Positions 11,414 through 20,473 of a stretch of 64,000 bases of DNA are shown here, piece by piece. Where the stretch lies: NCBI RefSeq assembly GCF_000350225.1, contig NW_005179200.1, positions 41,851-105,850 of the forward strand. Direction: 5' to 3'. Under the pieces are notes generated by a model. It was not told where the DNA came from and ran no database searches. It saw nothing but the letters and a program-made list of their open reading frames with translations. Position 1 is the stretch's first letter; each line of letters starts with the position of its first letter. The position numbers and the translations under genes are program-made. The stretch is from Chondrus crispus. Taxonomy: Eukaryota > Rhodophyta > Florideophyceae > Gigartinales > Gigartinaceae.

Positions 11414-11684
11414 TGTGAGATATTTTTAGGGAAAAATTGCATTTTACTGTAGAGGGAGATTTTATTCCGTAGTCCCAGATTTTATTTGAATTTTTGAGAA
11501 GCGCACACGGACGGCCCGGCGGAATCCGGGCCGGACGCGTGGACGCTTCTGGAAGGAATTTCGTAGAAATAAAAGAGAGAGGGTGACGGGCGCTGCGAGG
11601 AAAAAGGGGGGAAGGACACTCGGCCGACCGTCACCACGGAACGGTACGCTCCCCAAAACCGCCTCCCCCATTTCACAGACAACA
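11414..11684 (+). repeat. 3' LTR of gypsy element
   Basis: This 271-bp LTR differs from the 5' LTR at seven positions. CCACC follows directly. Confidence 0.95.
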
Positions 11685-11773
11685 CCACCAGAAAGATTTA
11701 CAAAACGGCGATGCGAAGCTGATTTTTTTTTAAAATATTGATTTTGTTCCGAAATGAGGGGTACCCCCTTGTA

Positions 11774-12700
11774 CTTAGTTCCCTCTTGCCCCCGCTAGAT
11801 CGAGAGAGGCGGTAGTCGCAGGTATATGATTGGACGGCGGCGCTCGTGGCTGCAGGCCACGAGTCAGAAGGCGAAAATTTGGTGGTGTCCGGTTCTGGAC
11901 GGGTACTGTACGGATACCGTACAGAGTGGCCGGCTCCACTGCATCGACATTGACTGTCAGACTGCACAGGACAGCCTGTTCCGCAGGCAACATACTTAAC
12001 CAACGAGAGACGACGAGTAAACAAGGAGTCATCGGTCTCCAGTGCACACATTGACTCCCTCTTAAAACTCAGTTTCTTCATCAAGTTGATAAACCCTGCT
12101 TTATCTTTTCTCTTTCTACAGCACATCACGGGGGTTTTCGCAGAGGACATCTCTGAAAGCAAAGGGAGGAGGTGGTCTTTGTTCTAAGCAGTGCTTTGCT
12201 ATCCATTGAAAAGTCAAACATATAACATTTCGGCTTCGAGGACAAGGGAGACTGCGTCCATGTGGGTAGTCGAGGTTTGTGGTGGTGCCATGTGTGGTAT
12301 AACGCCAAGTGTCGGAGAGGAAGCCAGCGATTGGGAAGCCACTAGAGCAGCGAAGGAAGTGGCGGAAGGGGGAGAACGGAGAGGATAAGCGCGCAAAGGA
12401 GGACGAGGAACAGTTTAATGAGGGTGAAGAGGATAGGTACAGTACGTACGTAAGGAAGGGGATCCGTAAGGTGAGCCTGTAGCCAGCAATGCGTGAACAG
12501 AGAACAAGCAGTACGTGGACACTTCTTAAATTCAGTCCGTTGGCCTCTGCTGCGTACAACCGGGCATGTGAGGGGTGCGGGCAACAGCGACAGCAATGAT
12601 TCTCGCTTCCCTGCTCATAAACTGTAGGGTTGCGGCACGACTACCCTTGGGTAGCATCATTGCGACATCATTACGACATCATTACGACTGCACACTTCCC
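11774..12700. other. Right flank of the DNA transposon; no gene recognised
   Basis: Several open frames on both strands (for example 12116-12559 minus) lack any motif I know. No terminal repeats or RNA genes were seen. Confidence 0.4.
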
Positions 12701-12754
12701 TCTCGGCGTGTCGCTGCATCACGCGCACCCGGGCCGGTGTTCGCAGCAAACGCA

Positions 12755-13036
12755 GACGAGCAGGCATGCTTGCGAGCCCACTCCCGCCGCTTGTGAGCGG
12801 CTCACAGAGCTGTCGCGTCGATCCACACGGCAAAGAGCGGCCCAAGCCAGACGGAGCTTCGGGCGATGACCGACGACCCATGTCCCGTAGTGCGTGCCGT
12901 AAACGACGAGCAGGCATGCTTGCGAGCCCACTCCCGCCGCTTGTGAGCGGCTCACAGAGCTGTCGCGTCGATCCACAAGGCAAAGAGCGGCCCGAGCCAG
13001 ACGGAGCTTCGGGCGATGACCGACGACCCATGTCCC
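12755..13036 (+). repeat. Direct duplication, 132-bp units offset by 150 bp
   Basis: 12755-12886 and 12905-13036 differ at two positions. The spacer (12886-12904) contains CGTAGTGCGTGCCGTA, which also occurs upstream of the secreted repeat-protein gene at 13808. The second unit ends about 20 bp from the broken end of the pelota fragment. Confidence 0.85.
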
Positions 13037-13057
13037 TGCCGACCGCCCCTCCATGTA

Positions 13058-13420
13058 GACGGAATCCCACATGTCCTTGGAGAGAGAAAAGGCACGATGC
13101 GGTTCGATTTCGATGGTATGGAAGGCGCCAACGCGAATATGTGGGTTCTCAAGAGCCACGCGACCGGGGACGCGCATGACAACCACTGTTGGGTCATACT
13201 GAAAGGATTCGACTTTCACGGAGACGGTCAAACGGACTCGTTCTGAGGTGGAGCTTCCCGTGTTTGTTTCTTGCTGGACTTTGCGGATGGTCGGGGCTCT
13301 AAGGATATCTCCTGGGGCTAGGAGATTGTACAGGTGCCACATGTCCTCTGCATCGACAGCTTCCATGCGGACGGTGCCGGCTTTGGATTTCGGGTCGATG
13401 TTTGTTGAAATGTGACGCAT
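13058..13420 (-). pseudogene. PELO: Pelota/Dom34 N-terminal fragment
   Basis: The frame starts MRHISTNIDPKSKAGTV and carries the signature EDMWHLYNLLAPGD, RAPTIRKVQQET, ERVRLTVSVKVE and NPHIRVGAFHTIEIE, the N-terminal domain of pelota (Dom34). Pelota pairs with Hbs1 to split stalled ribosomes in the cytoplasm during no-go and non-stop decay. Full-length proteins have about 370-390 residues; here the match ends after about 121 residues (DMWDSV), where the duplicated 132-bp sequence begins. The middle and C-terminal eRF1-like domains are absent. A 100-N gap lies 96 bp upstream of the start, so mis-assembly is possible. It may be a broken gene or a fragment moved by a mobile element. Confidence 0.85.
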
Positions 13421-13516
13421 GGTAGGGCGGATTGTGTCGGACGAGGGAGCATATTCTGGCAGGCGGCGTTTTGTGTTGTGAGCCGGTGTCGCTCAGCCGT
13501 GGTTGCTGTGCGACGG

Positions 13517-13616
13517 NNNNNNNNNNNNNNNNNNNNNNNNNNNNNNNNNNNNNNNNNNNNNNNNNNNNNNNNNNNNNNNNNNNNNNNNNNNNNNNNNNNN
13601 NNNNNNNNNNNNNNNN
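13517..13616. other. Assembly gap (100 N)
   Basis: Exactly 100 N, the usual placeholder for unknown length. A run of 22 C follows at 13665-13686 and probably caused the break. Confidence 0.99.
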
Positions 13617-13807
13617 AAGCCACAGCAGAATTGAAGACGAAATCGGCGCCCGCAAGGCGGAAGACCCCCCCCCCCCCCCCCCCCCCGCCAGCCCCGCTCC
13701 CTCCCTCATGCGCCCCGCGCTGCCCCCCGTCCACCAGTGCCCCGCGAGCGAGCCGGCCCGCTGCCGCCCTCGTGGTCGGCGCACCGCGCCCCGCCCCCGC
13801 CCTTGCC

Positions 13808-13836
13808 CGTAGTGCGTGCCGTACATAAACCTCCCC
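13808..13836 (+). promoter_or_regulatory. Shared core-promoter-like block, paralog 1
   Basis: CGTAGTGCGTGCCGTACATA followed by AACCTCCCC ends 60 bp before the ATG. A near copy lies at 15857-15886, 53 bp before the next paralog, so the block is conserved between duplicated genes and ACATARAC may act as the TATA-like element. Confidence 0.5.
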
Positions 13837-13896
13837 CTCCCCCGCCCCCTCCCCCGCCTCTCCAGCCTCACCAACTCGTCCAAGCACACGCACGCA

Positions 13897-14601
13897 ATGT
13901 TCAAGACAGCCTCCCTCCTCGCGCTCCTCGTCGCCGCCGCGTGCGGCGCGGTCGTCACGCCGGAGGCCCCGATCCCGTCCCCTGATGCCGACGGTATGAG
14001 CATGATGGGCCCTATGCCGTCCCCGAATGTCGACGCCCCGGACGTATCCGTGCCAATGCCATCCCAGGGCGCCGACGACTTGGGCATGGAGGCTCCCATG
14101 CCGTCCGCGGGCGCCGACGACTTGAGCATGGAGGGGCCCATGTCCACTCCGGAATCCGGCGTCCTGAGCGTAACGGGGCCAATGCCGTTCCCGGATGCCG
14201 ACGGCTTGGGCACGGAGGCCCCTATGCCGTCCCCGGGGTCGGAAAGCTTGGGCATGGAGGGCCCGATTCCGTCCCCGGATGCCGACGGCCTCGGCATGGA
14301 GAGTCCCATGCCGTCCCCGGGTGACCTTTCCCCATGGGAAAGTCCCGTGCCGGAGGAAAGTTCCGAGTCGCTCGCCGGCGAAGGGACTGAGGTCGGCGAG
14401 CTGGAAGAGTGCACGGACCCGCCGTGCAGAGGGGAAAGCGGGCCGGGGAGGACGATGAACATTCGCAGGATGCGCGAACGCAGAATGCGTCGACGAAAGA
14501 CGCGTCAACAAAAGGTGCGCCGACGCAGGGTGCGCCGACGCAGAGTGATCCGACGCAGGATGAGCCGACGCAGGAGAGCAGGCGCGATGGCCGAGATGTA
14601 A
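13897..14601 (+). CDS. Secreted Met/Pro-repeat protein, paralog 1
   Basis: The product has 234 residues. The start ATG at 13897 is chosen because it opens a clear signal peptide (MFKTASLLALLVAAACGA). The mature part is built of imperfect 13-15-residue repeats with the core MEGPMPSP and variants, rich in Met, Pro, Ser, Gly, Asp and Ala. A short segment ELEECTDPPC with two cysteines follows, then a strongly basic, Arg-rich tail of about 45 residues. It is probably exported to the cell wall or extracellular matrix; the charge split (acidic repeats, basic tail) would suit binding of sulfated polysaccharides, which is inference. No known domain is recognised. The next gene is a close paralog and a third copy is broken; all three share 5' and 3' flanking similarity. 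Confidence 0.8.
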   Translation: MFKTASLLALLVAAACGAVVTPEAPIPSPDADGMSMMGPMPSPNVDAPDVSVPMPSQGADDLGMEAPMPSAGADDLSMEGPMSTPESGVLSVTGPMPFPDADGLGTEAPMPSPGSESLGMEGPIPSPDADGLGMESPMPSPGDLSPWESPVPEESSESLAGEGTEVGELEECTDPPCRGESGPGRTMNIRRMRERRMRRRKTRQQKVRRRRVRRRRVIRRRMSRRRRAGAMAEM

Positions 14602-15856
14602 GCTCCGGTCGACGCCGGCGAATCGCAGGCGGACGCGGAGAGGGCGATAGGCAAGCCAATGAAGGGGCGGCGGCAAGGGGATGGGGCGGAGGATGAGTCG
14701 AGGATCAAGCACTGCAAATGGATGGTCGTATGGAATCCGTATAGCGAACAGTAGTAATAGAACTAGTTGTGGTGAACATGTGCACTCGTGTTCACCATAG
14801 TTTATAGAACCATGCTGGACAGAATATACCTCCGTAAGGTTCTACAACGGCGAAAGCACTGAATCCTGCTTTCCACCCCCAAGCTTGTAGACGGGAGCTG
14901 TTAGCCTCTTTGACGGTCAGCTTCCTTCGCAGGGGCTAATTAAATCTGCAAACGGATAAAAGTCTCTTTGAACATCATTTCCTTGACGTGCTTGCCCTCG
15001 GCAGTAACGTATACAGTATCAGGTGGAGCTTCCGGGTAGCACTTCGAGGATCACCGAAAGAATTCGAATGCAATGATGCTTAAGTGTCCGGGTCGTTGTA
15101 TCGCAGGTCGACTGGATTACAGCTTCAGCGTGTGCCTACGCCGCGCCGCCGCATGCAAGCTGAGCACACGCGCGATCGACTGGCGCAGGGGCGGCGTGGT
15201 GTGCTGCGGGCGAGACGGCATGCGACGGACGGAAAGGGGGACGACGACGTGGGGTTAGGGGGACCCAGGTGGAGCTCTCAAAGTGTCGACGCGCCATGGG
15301 AAAGCATCGCGGCCATTGTCTCAGTAATACGTGGAGACGTATTCGCTGCTACTTCTTGGGCCTTGCTGGGTGTGCACACTGGGCACAGCAGGGCACGCGT
15401 GAGGTGCGGCATCAGCAGTGATCCCTGCTTTCCGTCATGTCTGGAGCCACGACCAGACACCCCCCCGTCCGTTGTCCTCCAAAGATAGCTCCGCCGTTGT
15501 GTCTGCAAGTTTCTCTCTCCTTCGCGTGTCGCTGCATCATGTGCACCCGCGTGAGTATTACAGCAAACGTGGACAGTCAGGCGTGCACGTGAGCACAGAC
15601 TTAGCTCAAAGAAGCCGTCGGACGCGGCGGTGCTCGAACAGAAGCCATAACTCAGCTTAGCACAGACCACCTTTCCCGGCGCAGCATCGGGCCACGGCCG
15701 AGGACCTGCGTGCCCGCCAGACGCTGCCGGTCACCTCGCACACCCAGCCCGCCACTTTCTCGACCATGCGCTCCACGTTGCCGTCGGACCTTGGCGCCCG
15801 ACCATCCCGCTGTCTCCCTCCTTCACAGTTCACCAGCCACTGCCCCCGCTCTTGAT
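14602..15856 (+). other. Intergenic; 3' hairpin and duplicated upstream block
   Basis: A 9-bp stem TGGTGAACA/TGTTCACCA lies at 14770-14797, followed by a stretch (to about 14825) that resembles the 3' flank of paralog 3 (17104-17140). The block near 15523-15575 (GTGTCGCTGCATCA, then GCACCCG) resembles 12708-12760. Open frames here have no recognised domain. Confidence 0.5.
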
Positions 15857-15886
15857 CGTAGTACGTCCAGTACATAGACCTCCCTC
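15857..15886 (+). promoter_or_regulatory. Shared core-promoter-like block, paralog 2
   Basis: CGTAGTACGTCCAGTACATA followed by GACCTCCCTC matches the block before paralog 1 at most positions and sits at nearly the same distance from the ATG. Confidence 0.5.
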
Positions 15887-15939
15887 TCCCCGCTCCACAT
15901 TTCCCGATTTTCGCTCACCCACTCACTCACACATCTACA

Positions 15940-16485
15940 ATGTTCAAGACACCCTTTCTCCTCGCCTTCCTCGTCGCCGTCGCGTGCGGCGCGGTCGTCA
16001 CGCCGGAGGCACCGATCCCGTCCCCTGATGCCGACGGTATGAGCATGATGGGCCCGATGCCGTCCTCGGAGGCCGGCGGCTTGAGCGCAACGGGGCTGAT
16101 GCCGTCCCCGGGTGTCAGCGTCTTGGGCATGGAGGGCCCTATGCCGTCCCCGGGTGTCGGCGTCTTGGGCATGGAGGGCCCCATGCCGTCCCCGGGTGTC
16201 GGCGTCTTGGGCATGGAGGGCCCCATGCCGTCCCCGGGTGACCTCATGCCGTGGGAGAGCCCCTCAGCGGAGGAAAGTTCCGCGGCGGCCCCCGGCGGAG
16301 GGATGGAGGCTGGCGAGCTGGAGGAATGCGAGGACCCGCCGTGTGGGGAGACAATGAAGCCGGGGAAGATGATGGGCGGGCGCAAGCTGCGCGGACGCAG
16401 GATGCGCAAACGCAAGAGCGGTGGTCCTGGAATGGGTGACGGTAAGAGAGAAGGCGCAATGCCCGAGGCTTCGGGGGAGTCCTAA
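15940..16485 (+). CDS. Secreted Met/Pro-repeat protein, paralog 2
   Basis: The product has 181 residues. The signal peptide MFKTPFLLAFLVAVACGA and the following VVTPEAPIPSPDADGMSMMG are almost the same as in paralog 1. The repeat region has three near-perfect 14-residue units (LGMEGPMPSPGVGV, 42-bp DNA repeats near 16119-16245), pointing to recent unequal exchange. The pair ELEECEDPPC and a basic tail follow, shorter and less Arg-rich than in paralog 1. It is likely a secreted wall or matrix protein of unknown function. The stop codon is followed within a few bases by the 276-bp mobile element, so the native 3' end may be displaced. Confidence 0.8.
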   Translation: MFKTPFLLAFLVAVACGAVVTPEAPIPSPDADGMSMMGPMPSSEAGGLSATGLMPSPGVSVLGMEGPMPSPGVGVLGMEGPMPSPGVGVLGMEGPMPSPGDLMPWESPSAEESSAAAPGGGMEAGELEECEDPPCGETMKPGKMMGGRKLRGRRMRKRKSGGPGMGDGKREGAMPEASGES

Positions 16486-16492
16486 GCTGCTG

Positions 16493-16768
16493 TTGACACG
16501 TAATACGCCCTCACCTGTCCGTCAGTCATCACATCACAATGTCAACTTGAATGCACCTTGCCGCAGAGCGCTGCAATGGATCCTGGACACCAGTGTGATT
16601 ACGTGTGAGTCAGATAGAACCATTTCTATCTGACACGTACATTTAGACGAACTGTGGAACACTTTAAATAGAGATCCTACTAGAGGAGTTCTATCTTGAA
16701 TGTATGTAACTCCCTTTAACCGACTAAACGTCTAGCTTCTACTGTGTACCGAGACTCTCTCAATAACA
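16493..16768 (+). mobile_element. 276-bp unclassified element, copy 1
   Basis: Flanked by GCTGCTG at 16486-16492 and 16769-16775. It runs from TTGACACGTAATACGCC to CTCAATAACA and contains a perfect hairpin GTCAGATAGAA/TTCTATCTGAC and a TTTAAATAG sequence. The second copy (41365-41640, inverted) has the same length and a 7-bp duplication of its own. No coding capacity. Confidence 0.8.
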
Positions 16769-16930
16769 GCTGCTGAGCTAGGGGAATGCGCGGACCCGCC
16801 GTGAACGCGGAAAGGTAAATTCGGGAAGGTGAAGGACGGTGATGAAAGGGATGGAGGCAAGAAGGATAAGAGGAAGAAGCATAAGAGAAAGAGCAAAGAC
16901 GCGGTCCCCGAGGTGTCAGCTGAGGCTTAA
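16769..16930 (+). pseudogene. Secreted Met/Pro-repeat protein, paralog 3 (C-terminal scrap)
   Basis: The reading frame gives AELGECADPP, a TGA, then a Lys-rich tail ending VPEVSAEA and TAA. This matches the ELEECEDPPC segment and basic tail of the two intact paralogs, but the signal peptide and repeats are missing. The following 3' sequence (GTGTTCACCACAG... GCTGAACAGA, 17102-17140) resembles the 3' flank of paralog 1, which supports a third tandem gene copy. It lies directly after the inserted 276-bp element. Confidence 0.7.
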
Positions 16931-17328
16931 GTCGGCGAGGTGTACACAAGCGGGGAGAGCTTCGGCGGCAAAGGAGTGGCGGGAGGGGACCACCAAGGAT
17001 GGGAAGTTTGGGACCAAGAACGCGAAGGTGTGACAAGAAGCAAGATAAGAATATTGGATCAGTGCAGTTCGAAGTACTAGCAGTATTGAGCATGTTAACT
17101 GTGTTCACCACAGCCTTTGTATCCTTGCTGAACAGAGCCGGTCTTTGTATTGCGACAGTAAAAACAACGAATCTCGGTCGTGCTCCCTCCCGCTTCAAAA
17201 TGTTTCGATGATAGGCGATTTGCCTAGTTGAAGGGTAATTTCTCCTTTCAGAAGAAGATACATTAAATCGCAAACTAAGGAAATCATTTTGGAAACGATT
17301 ACTTTAGCTTGCCCTCGACAATATTATC

Positions 17329-17655
17329 ATGCAGAATACGGGATTAGTAGCTCCGAAGACACTGAGTACTGTTGAAGTTGGCACCAACGTCAACCTTGAT
17401 CCACGGTATGGATGGTATTGTAGTGCACCGATGGGCGAATGCTTGGGTTCAAAAATCGAACCCAAAAATGGAATCGATGATATCTGTCGGGAGCGATTTG
17501 ATAGCTACTGTGGTCATATAGCACGTAAAATTGAGTTGTACTGGAGCTTTGAACTCAAGCGGATAGCTGTTCACAGTTGCTCACATGAGCAACTGCAGAA
17601 TGTCCAATACATATCGCAAAAAAAAGTGTTGCAGATGAAAAGCGAGGACGTTTAG
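17329..17655 (+). CDS. Small hypothetical protein
   Basis: This ATG-started frame of 108 residues begins MQNTGLVAPKTLSTVEVG and has six cysteines, mostly in the centre (WYCSAPMGEC, DDICRERFDSYCG). No signal peptide or known domain is seen. It stands alone, with no matching frame elsewhere in the window. It could be a real small gene or a chance frame. Confidence 0.3.
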   Translation: MQNTGLVAPKTLSTVEVGTNVNLDPRYGWYCSAPMGECLGSKIEPKNGIDDICRERFDSYCGHIARKIELYWSFELKRIAVHSCSHEQLQNVQYISQKKVLQMKSEDV

Positions 17656-17932
17656 ATTAAAGTTGCAACGTTTCGTCACACTACAGTGGATGCCCCGCCG
17701 CCGCACCGCTACAATATCTGTATATCTGCTATTGTGTGGTACTATTAAGTCCACACGTGTATGAACACCACACGTTTATGAACACGTCGAGGCATTATGA
17801 TAACCGTGCCATGGCGTTTCGCATAGCACTAAATTGAGGGAGGCACTACTCAAGCTAGCACTATTACGCGACCCTCCCTTGGAAACGGATCATTGGACTT
17901 CTGTAATGCTGGGATCATAGTACAGCATGTGT

Positions 17933-18034
17933 GAACACGAGACCGATGTCCTTTATTTCCTCGTCGTCGCTCTGTGCGCCTACGAACACGAGACCGATGT
18001 ACTTTATTTCCTCGTCGTCGCTCTGTGCGCCTAC
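17933..18034 (+). repeat. Tandem duplication, two 51-bp units
   Basis: GAACACGAGACCGATGT opens each unit (17933 and 17984); the copies differ at about one base (C to A at the TCC/TAC position). The period is a multiple of three. Confidence 0.9.
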
Positions 18035-19002
18035 TTATATTCGTACACTCAGGACAGTCTGTCCTGTGCGGTCTGACACAGCACACCTCGAGCGTGCCCT
18101 AAAATCCTCCGACATTTTACATTTACGATTTGTTTTATACATTTTTGAAGAAAAGAGGTCCAGTCCCGGTCGGATAGACACAAGCTAGAGAGAGACAATC
18201 GTGCGTTTGTTAAAACTTCTCTTCTGTTGTTCGAAAAGATTCTCGTTCCCGCCCGTACTAGCATCTCCAACTACTCCTTGAACGAACATCGTACAGTTGG
18301 ACTTGTTATTCCCTGTTGCACCTGTAACTTTAATAAATCCAACGTTCTTGTTTATAGCGCATACAACAATTAACACATTTTCTATTCATGTAGGTTCTGG
18401 CTTACTTCTCCGGATTTCTGAAGTCCTACGTGAACCCTGCTGCGCGCTTCTGTTTCTCGCATTATTCGCTCGACGAGATAGCTGAGGGAGAAGTGTCGCA
18501 AATAGCGTGGGAGTTTCACTCGGGACGCCGTTTCTTTTTAAATTTATATCCTGTAGGAGAGGGAGATTTTGAAGATTGGAGAAACTTGTGTAGATTTAAA
18601 AACGTTTACAGGAGCGGAATGGATAAATTGTACTTATGTACGATTTGGTGCAATTGAACTTCTTATTATACGCAGCAGTTGTACCATTTTTCTTTTTTCA
18701 CAGCATTATTGCAGGCAAGTCAATCCGTGTCTGGAAGCATCCTTCATGAACAAAAGATCGCGAACACCAAATATCCCAATCCCGTGAGGCCCGACATGCA
18801 GAAATTTGATGAGGAAGCACCACGCAACATTGTAACAACATGCGAAAACAGCACAAACAGCACCCTAAAATGTAGCAAATCACAACAGCGATCTTTACCA
18901 AAGGAAAGGCATTCACATGTCTACTATGAAGCCTGTAATGGATCAATCTATCAGGCTCTCAACAGGGCCATTTCATTAGACACCGAAGCACATTAATTGC
19001 GC
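18035..19002. other. No firm gene; one possible exon
   Basis: The plus-strand frame around 18395-18657 (VLAYFSGFLKSYVNPAARFC...) begins after a pyrimidine-rich ATGTAG that could be a splice acceptor. No domain is recognised and no partner exon was found. The rest shows nothing clear. Confidence 0.3.
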
Positions 19003-19446
19003 CTAATGGCAGCATTGGAACGCACGATCCGATCCACAACGGGAAACGACACATCCCAGGTTCATCTCCCTTGCACAGATAACGCCCGCGCGATGTGCTG
19101 CCTTTTTGCCGCGAAGGCAAAAGCAGGGGCATATTTTCTGGGCCTTGGGCGATATGGAAGGAGAAGGCGAGCTGCTCGGGGACGGACTCGCGGACGGGGA
19201 GGCAGAGGCGACAAGGATGTCGCAGCAGGTAAAACCCTTCCTGCCCTTGCGGCGGGAGCAGCGGGACATCTCGCACATACCCATGAGTCTCTTGCGGGAG
19301 CATTGGACACGGGAGCGACGCAGAGCTCGGCGGCCGATAAGACAGGAGCAGGGACACTTCGGACCGGTGGGTACCTCGCTGGAGAGGGTGCAGGTGATGA
19401 ACAGCAGCAGCGAGAGGAAGAGCAGGATGGATGTGATGGAGTTCAT
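19003..19446 (-). CDS. Secreted two-domain cysteine-rich protein
   Basis: The product has 147 residues from the ATG at 19446, chosen because a signal peptide (MNSITSILLFLSLLLFITC) starts there and a TATA box lies about 110 bp upstream. Two homologous modules follow: CPCSCLIGRRALRRSRVQC... CEMSRC... CC and CPCFCLRGKKAAHRAGVIC... CVVSRC... CC, each with the pattern CxCxC-C-C-C-CC and many Arg/Lys. A Ser/Pro-rich linker (ASPSASPSPSSSPSPS) joins them. The cysteines suggest disulfide-bonded extracellular modules; the basic charge would suit binding to polysaccharide or membranes, perhaps as a defence peptide or wall protein. I know no named family. It appears intact and intronless. Confidence 0.8.
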   Translation of the reverse strand: MNSITSILLFLSLLLFITCTLSSEVPTGPKCPCSCLIGRRALRRSRVQCSRKRLMGMCEMSRCSRRKGRKGFTCCDILVASASPSASPSPSSSPSPSISPKAQKICPCFCLRGKKAAHRAGVICAREMNLGCVVSRCGSDRAFQCCH

Positions 19447-19552
19447 TTTGATGAAGTGAGGTTGAGCGGGTGATAGAGATGAATTGAATGAGATTGCAGG
19501 TTGTGTGTGGTAGTGGTCGGGAAGTGAGGGAGCAGTGGATGGGAGGGAGCGA

Positions 19553-19560
19553 ATTATATA
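19553..19560 (-). promoter_or_regulatory. TATA box of the cysteine-rich protein gene
   Basis: TATATAAT on the minus strand, about 107 bp upstream of the ATG at 19446. Confidence 0.55.
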
Positions 19561-20473
19561 ACAACAGAAGTTGTAGAGGAGAATGCGAAGTACCGGGAGT
19601 TGAAGTTGAGGATGTAGCAAGGTAGGGGCTGGGTGGCGCCAGAGAACTGGGAATGGAAATGGATAGAAGAGGGAGAGGGGAATTTTGTAAAGCAGGTCGG
19701 AGTTGAGGTCGGGTAGGGGTGACAGAAGATAGAATGCATGATCCCGTCGGGCGAAAAAAAGAATTGTAGGACACGAATAAGGGAGAAATATGTTGATAGC
19801 AGTGCGGGTTCAACGGATGCCAAGTCGGAAAAGGGGATATCAAGGTCACATATGGGTTTGTCCCTTTGGTATAACGCAAATGAGATGGCAGTCATATTGA
19901 CGTTGACGCTAGGCGGGACCTCGCAGCTACCCAGGCCTGGCTGGGAAGAATGTGAGAGATAACCAGTGACCAAAAGTGGAAGTGTCCCGCCCAGGACAGA
20001 GGAAGGAGCAGGTTTAGGGCCCCAGGTGTAGCAGTATTATTCAACGAAGAAAGGGTTGCACTGTAGGGTGCTGTATTCGAAGAGACTTCCTGTAAATTAC
20101 AGTACCCATATCAAACGTCTGCGGGGGGCTGTGTCAGATTTTTTCATTACAGTGGATATACCCAGTGGCACAGTGCTGGTAGGGGTTGTGTGATAAGACC
20201 GAAAAGGGGTGCAGCAGCTCGGGTTGCGTATTTGTAGCACATCATGTAAATGGATGTCTATAAATACAGCTAAAAAATGGATTTGTGGGCTACAGGAACA
20301 CTTTCGAATACGTGTTGGTTTTGGACGGCCTATTGTTTCTAAACATTGGTGAAGGTGTTTCTAATTTACATTAAACACTTTACAGCTTGACTACAGTTCA
20401 AAGTGATCACATTTGCACACAACTTGGCTTGGCCTTCGTAACATTGTGGGTAGGATGTTCTACCGTCACCGAG

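Larger units (their letters stand above)
4427..11684 (+). mobile_element. Complete Ty3/gypsy LTR retrotransposon with antisense gene
   Basis: Two 271-bp direct repeats (4427-4697 and 11414-11684) start TGTGAG and end ACAACA. A 5-bp duplication CCACC lies at 4422-4426 and 11685-11689, which proves insertion as a unit. I count seven mismatches between the LTRs (about 97.4 percent identity). A TGG directly after the left LTR (4698) is where a tRNA primer site should start; I could not match it to a tRNA. Plus strand: gag-pol in one frame, 4697-9424. Minus strand: a separate 488-codon frame at 9513-10976. A purine tract (GAGGGGG) and a perfect hairpin (GGCAGCCC/GGGCTGCC, 11381-11399) precede the right LTR. 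It sits inside a DNA transposon. Confidence 0.95.
2360..11771 (+). mobile_element. Pogo/DDE_1-type DNA transposon, split by a gypsy element
   Basis: The left end reads TA then CAAGGGGGAACCC (2358-2372). The right end is the inverted counterpart, GGGTACCCCCTTG then TA (11759-11773). TA target duplication and a CAAGGGGG terminus fit the Tc1/mariner-pogo superfamily. A transposase reading frame (2659-4327) lies inside. The Ty3/gypsy element at 4427-11684 is inserted downstream of the transposase gene. Without it the transposon would be about 2.15 kb, a normal size. Only about 13 bases of terminal inverted repeat are convincing; beyond that the match is weak. Confidence 0.65.

Noticed and set aside
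13665-13686. Run of 22 C as a functional element
   Set aside because: A homopolymer next to an assembly gap is most simply a sequencing-difficult tract.
13299-14712. Long minus-strand frames across the first secreted repeat gene
   Set aside because: They run through the 100-N gap and mirror the GC-rich repeats of the plus-strand gene, which has a signal peptide and a paralog.
16493-16768. First read as a 5'-truncated LINE tail, because copy 2 lies inside a LINE
   Set aside because: Both copies have the same 276-bp length and their own 7-bp duplications, and LINE sequence continues beyond copy 2, so it is a separate element.
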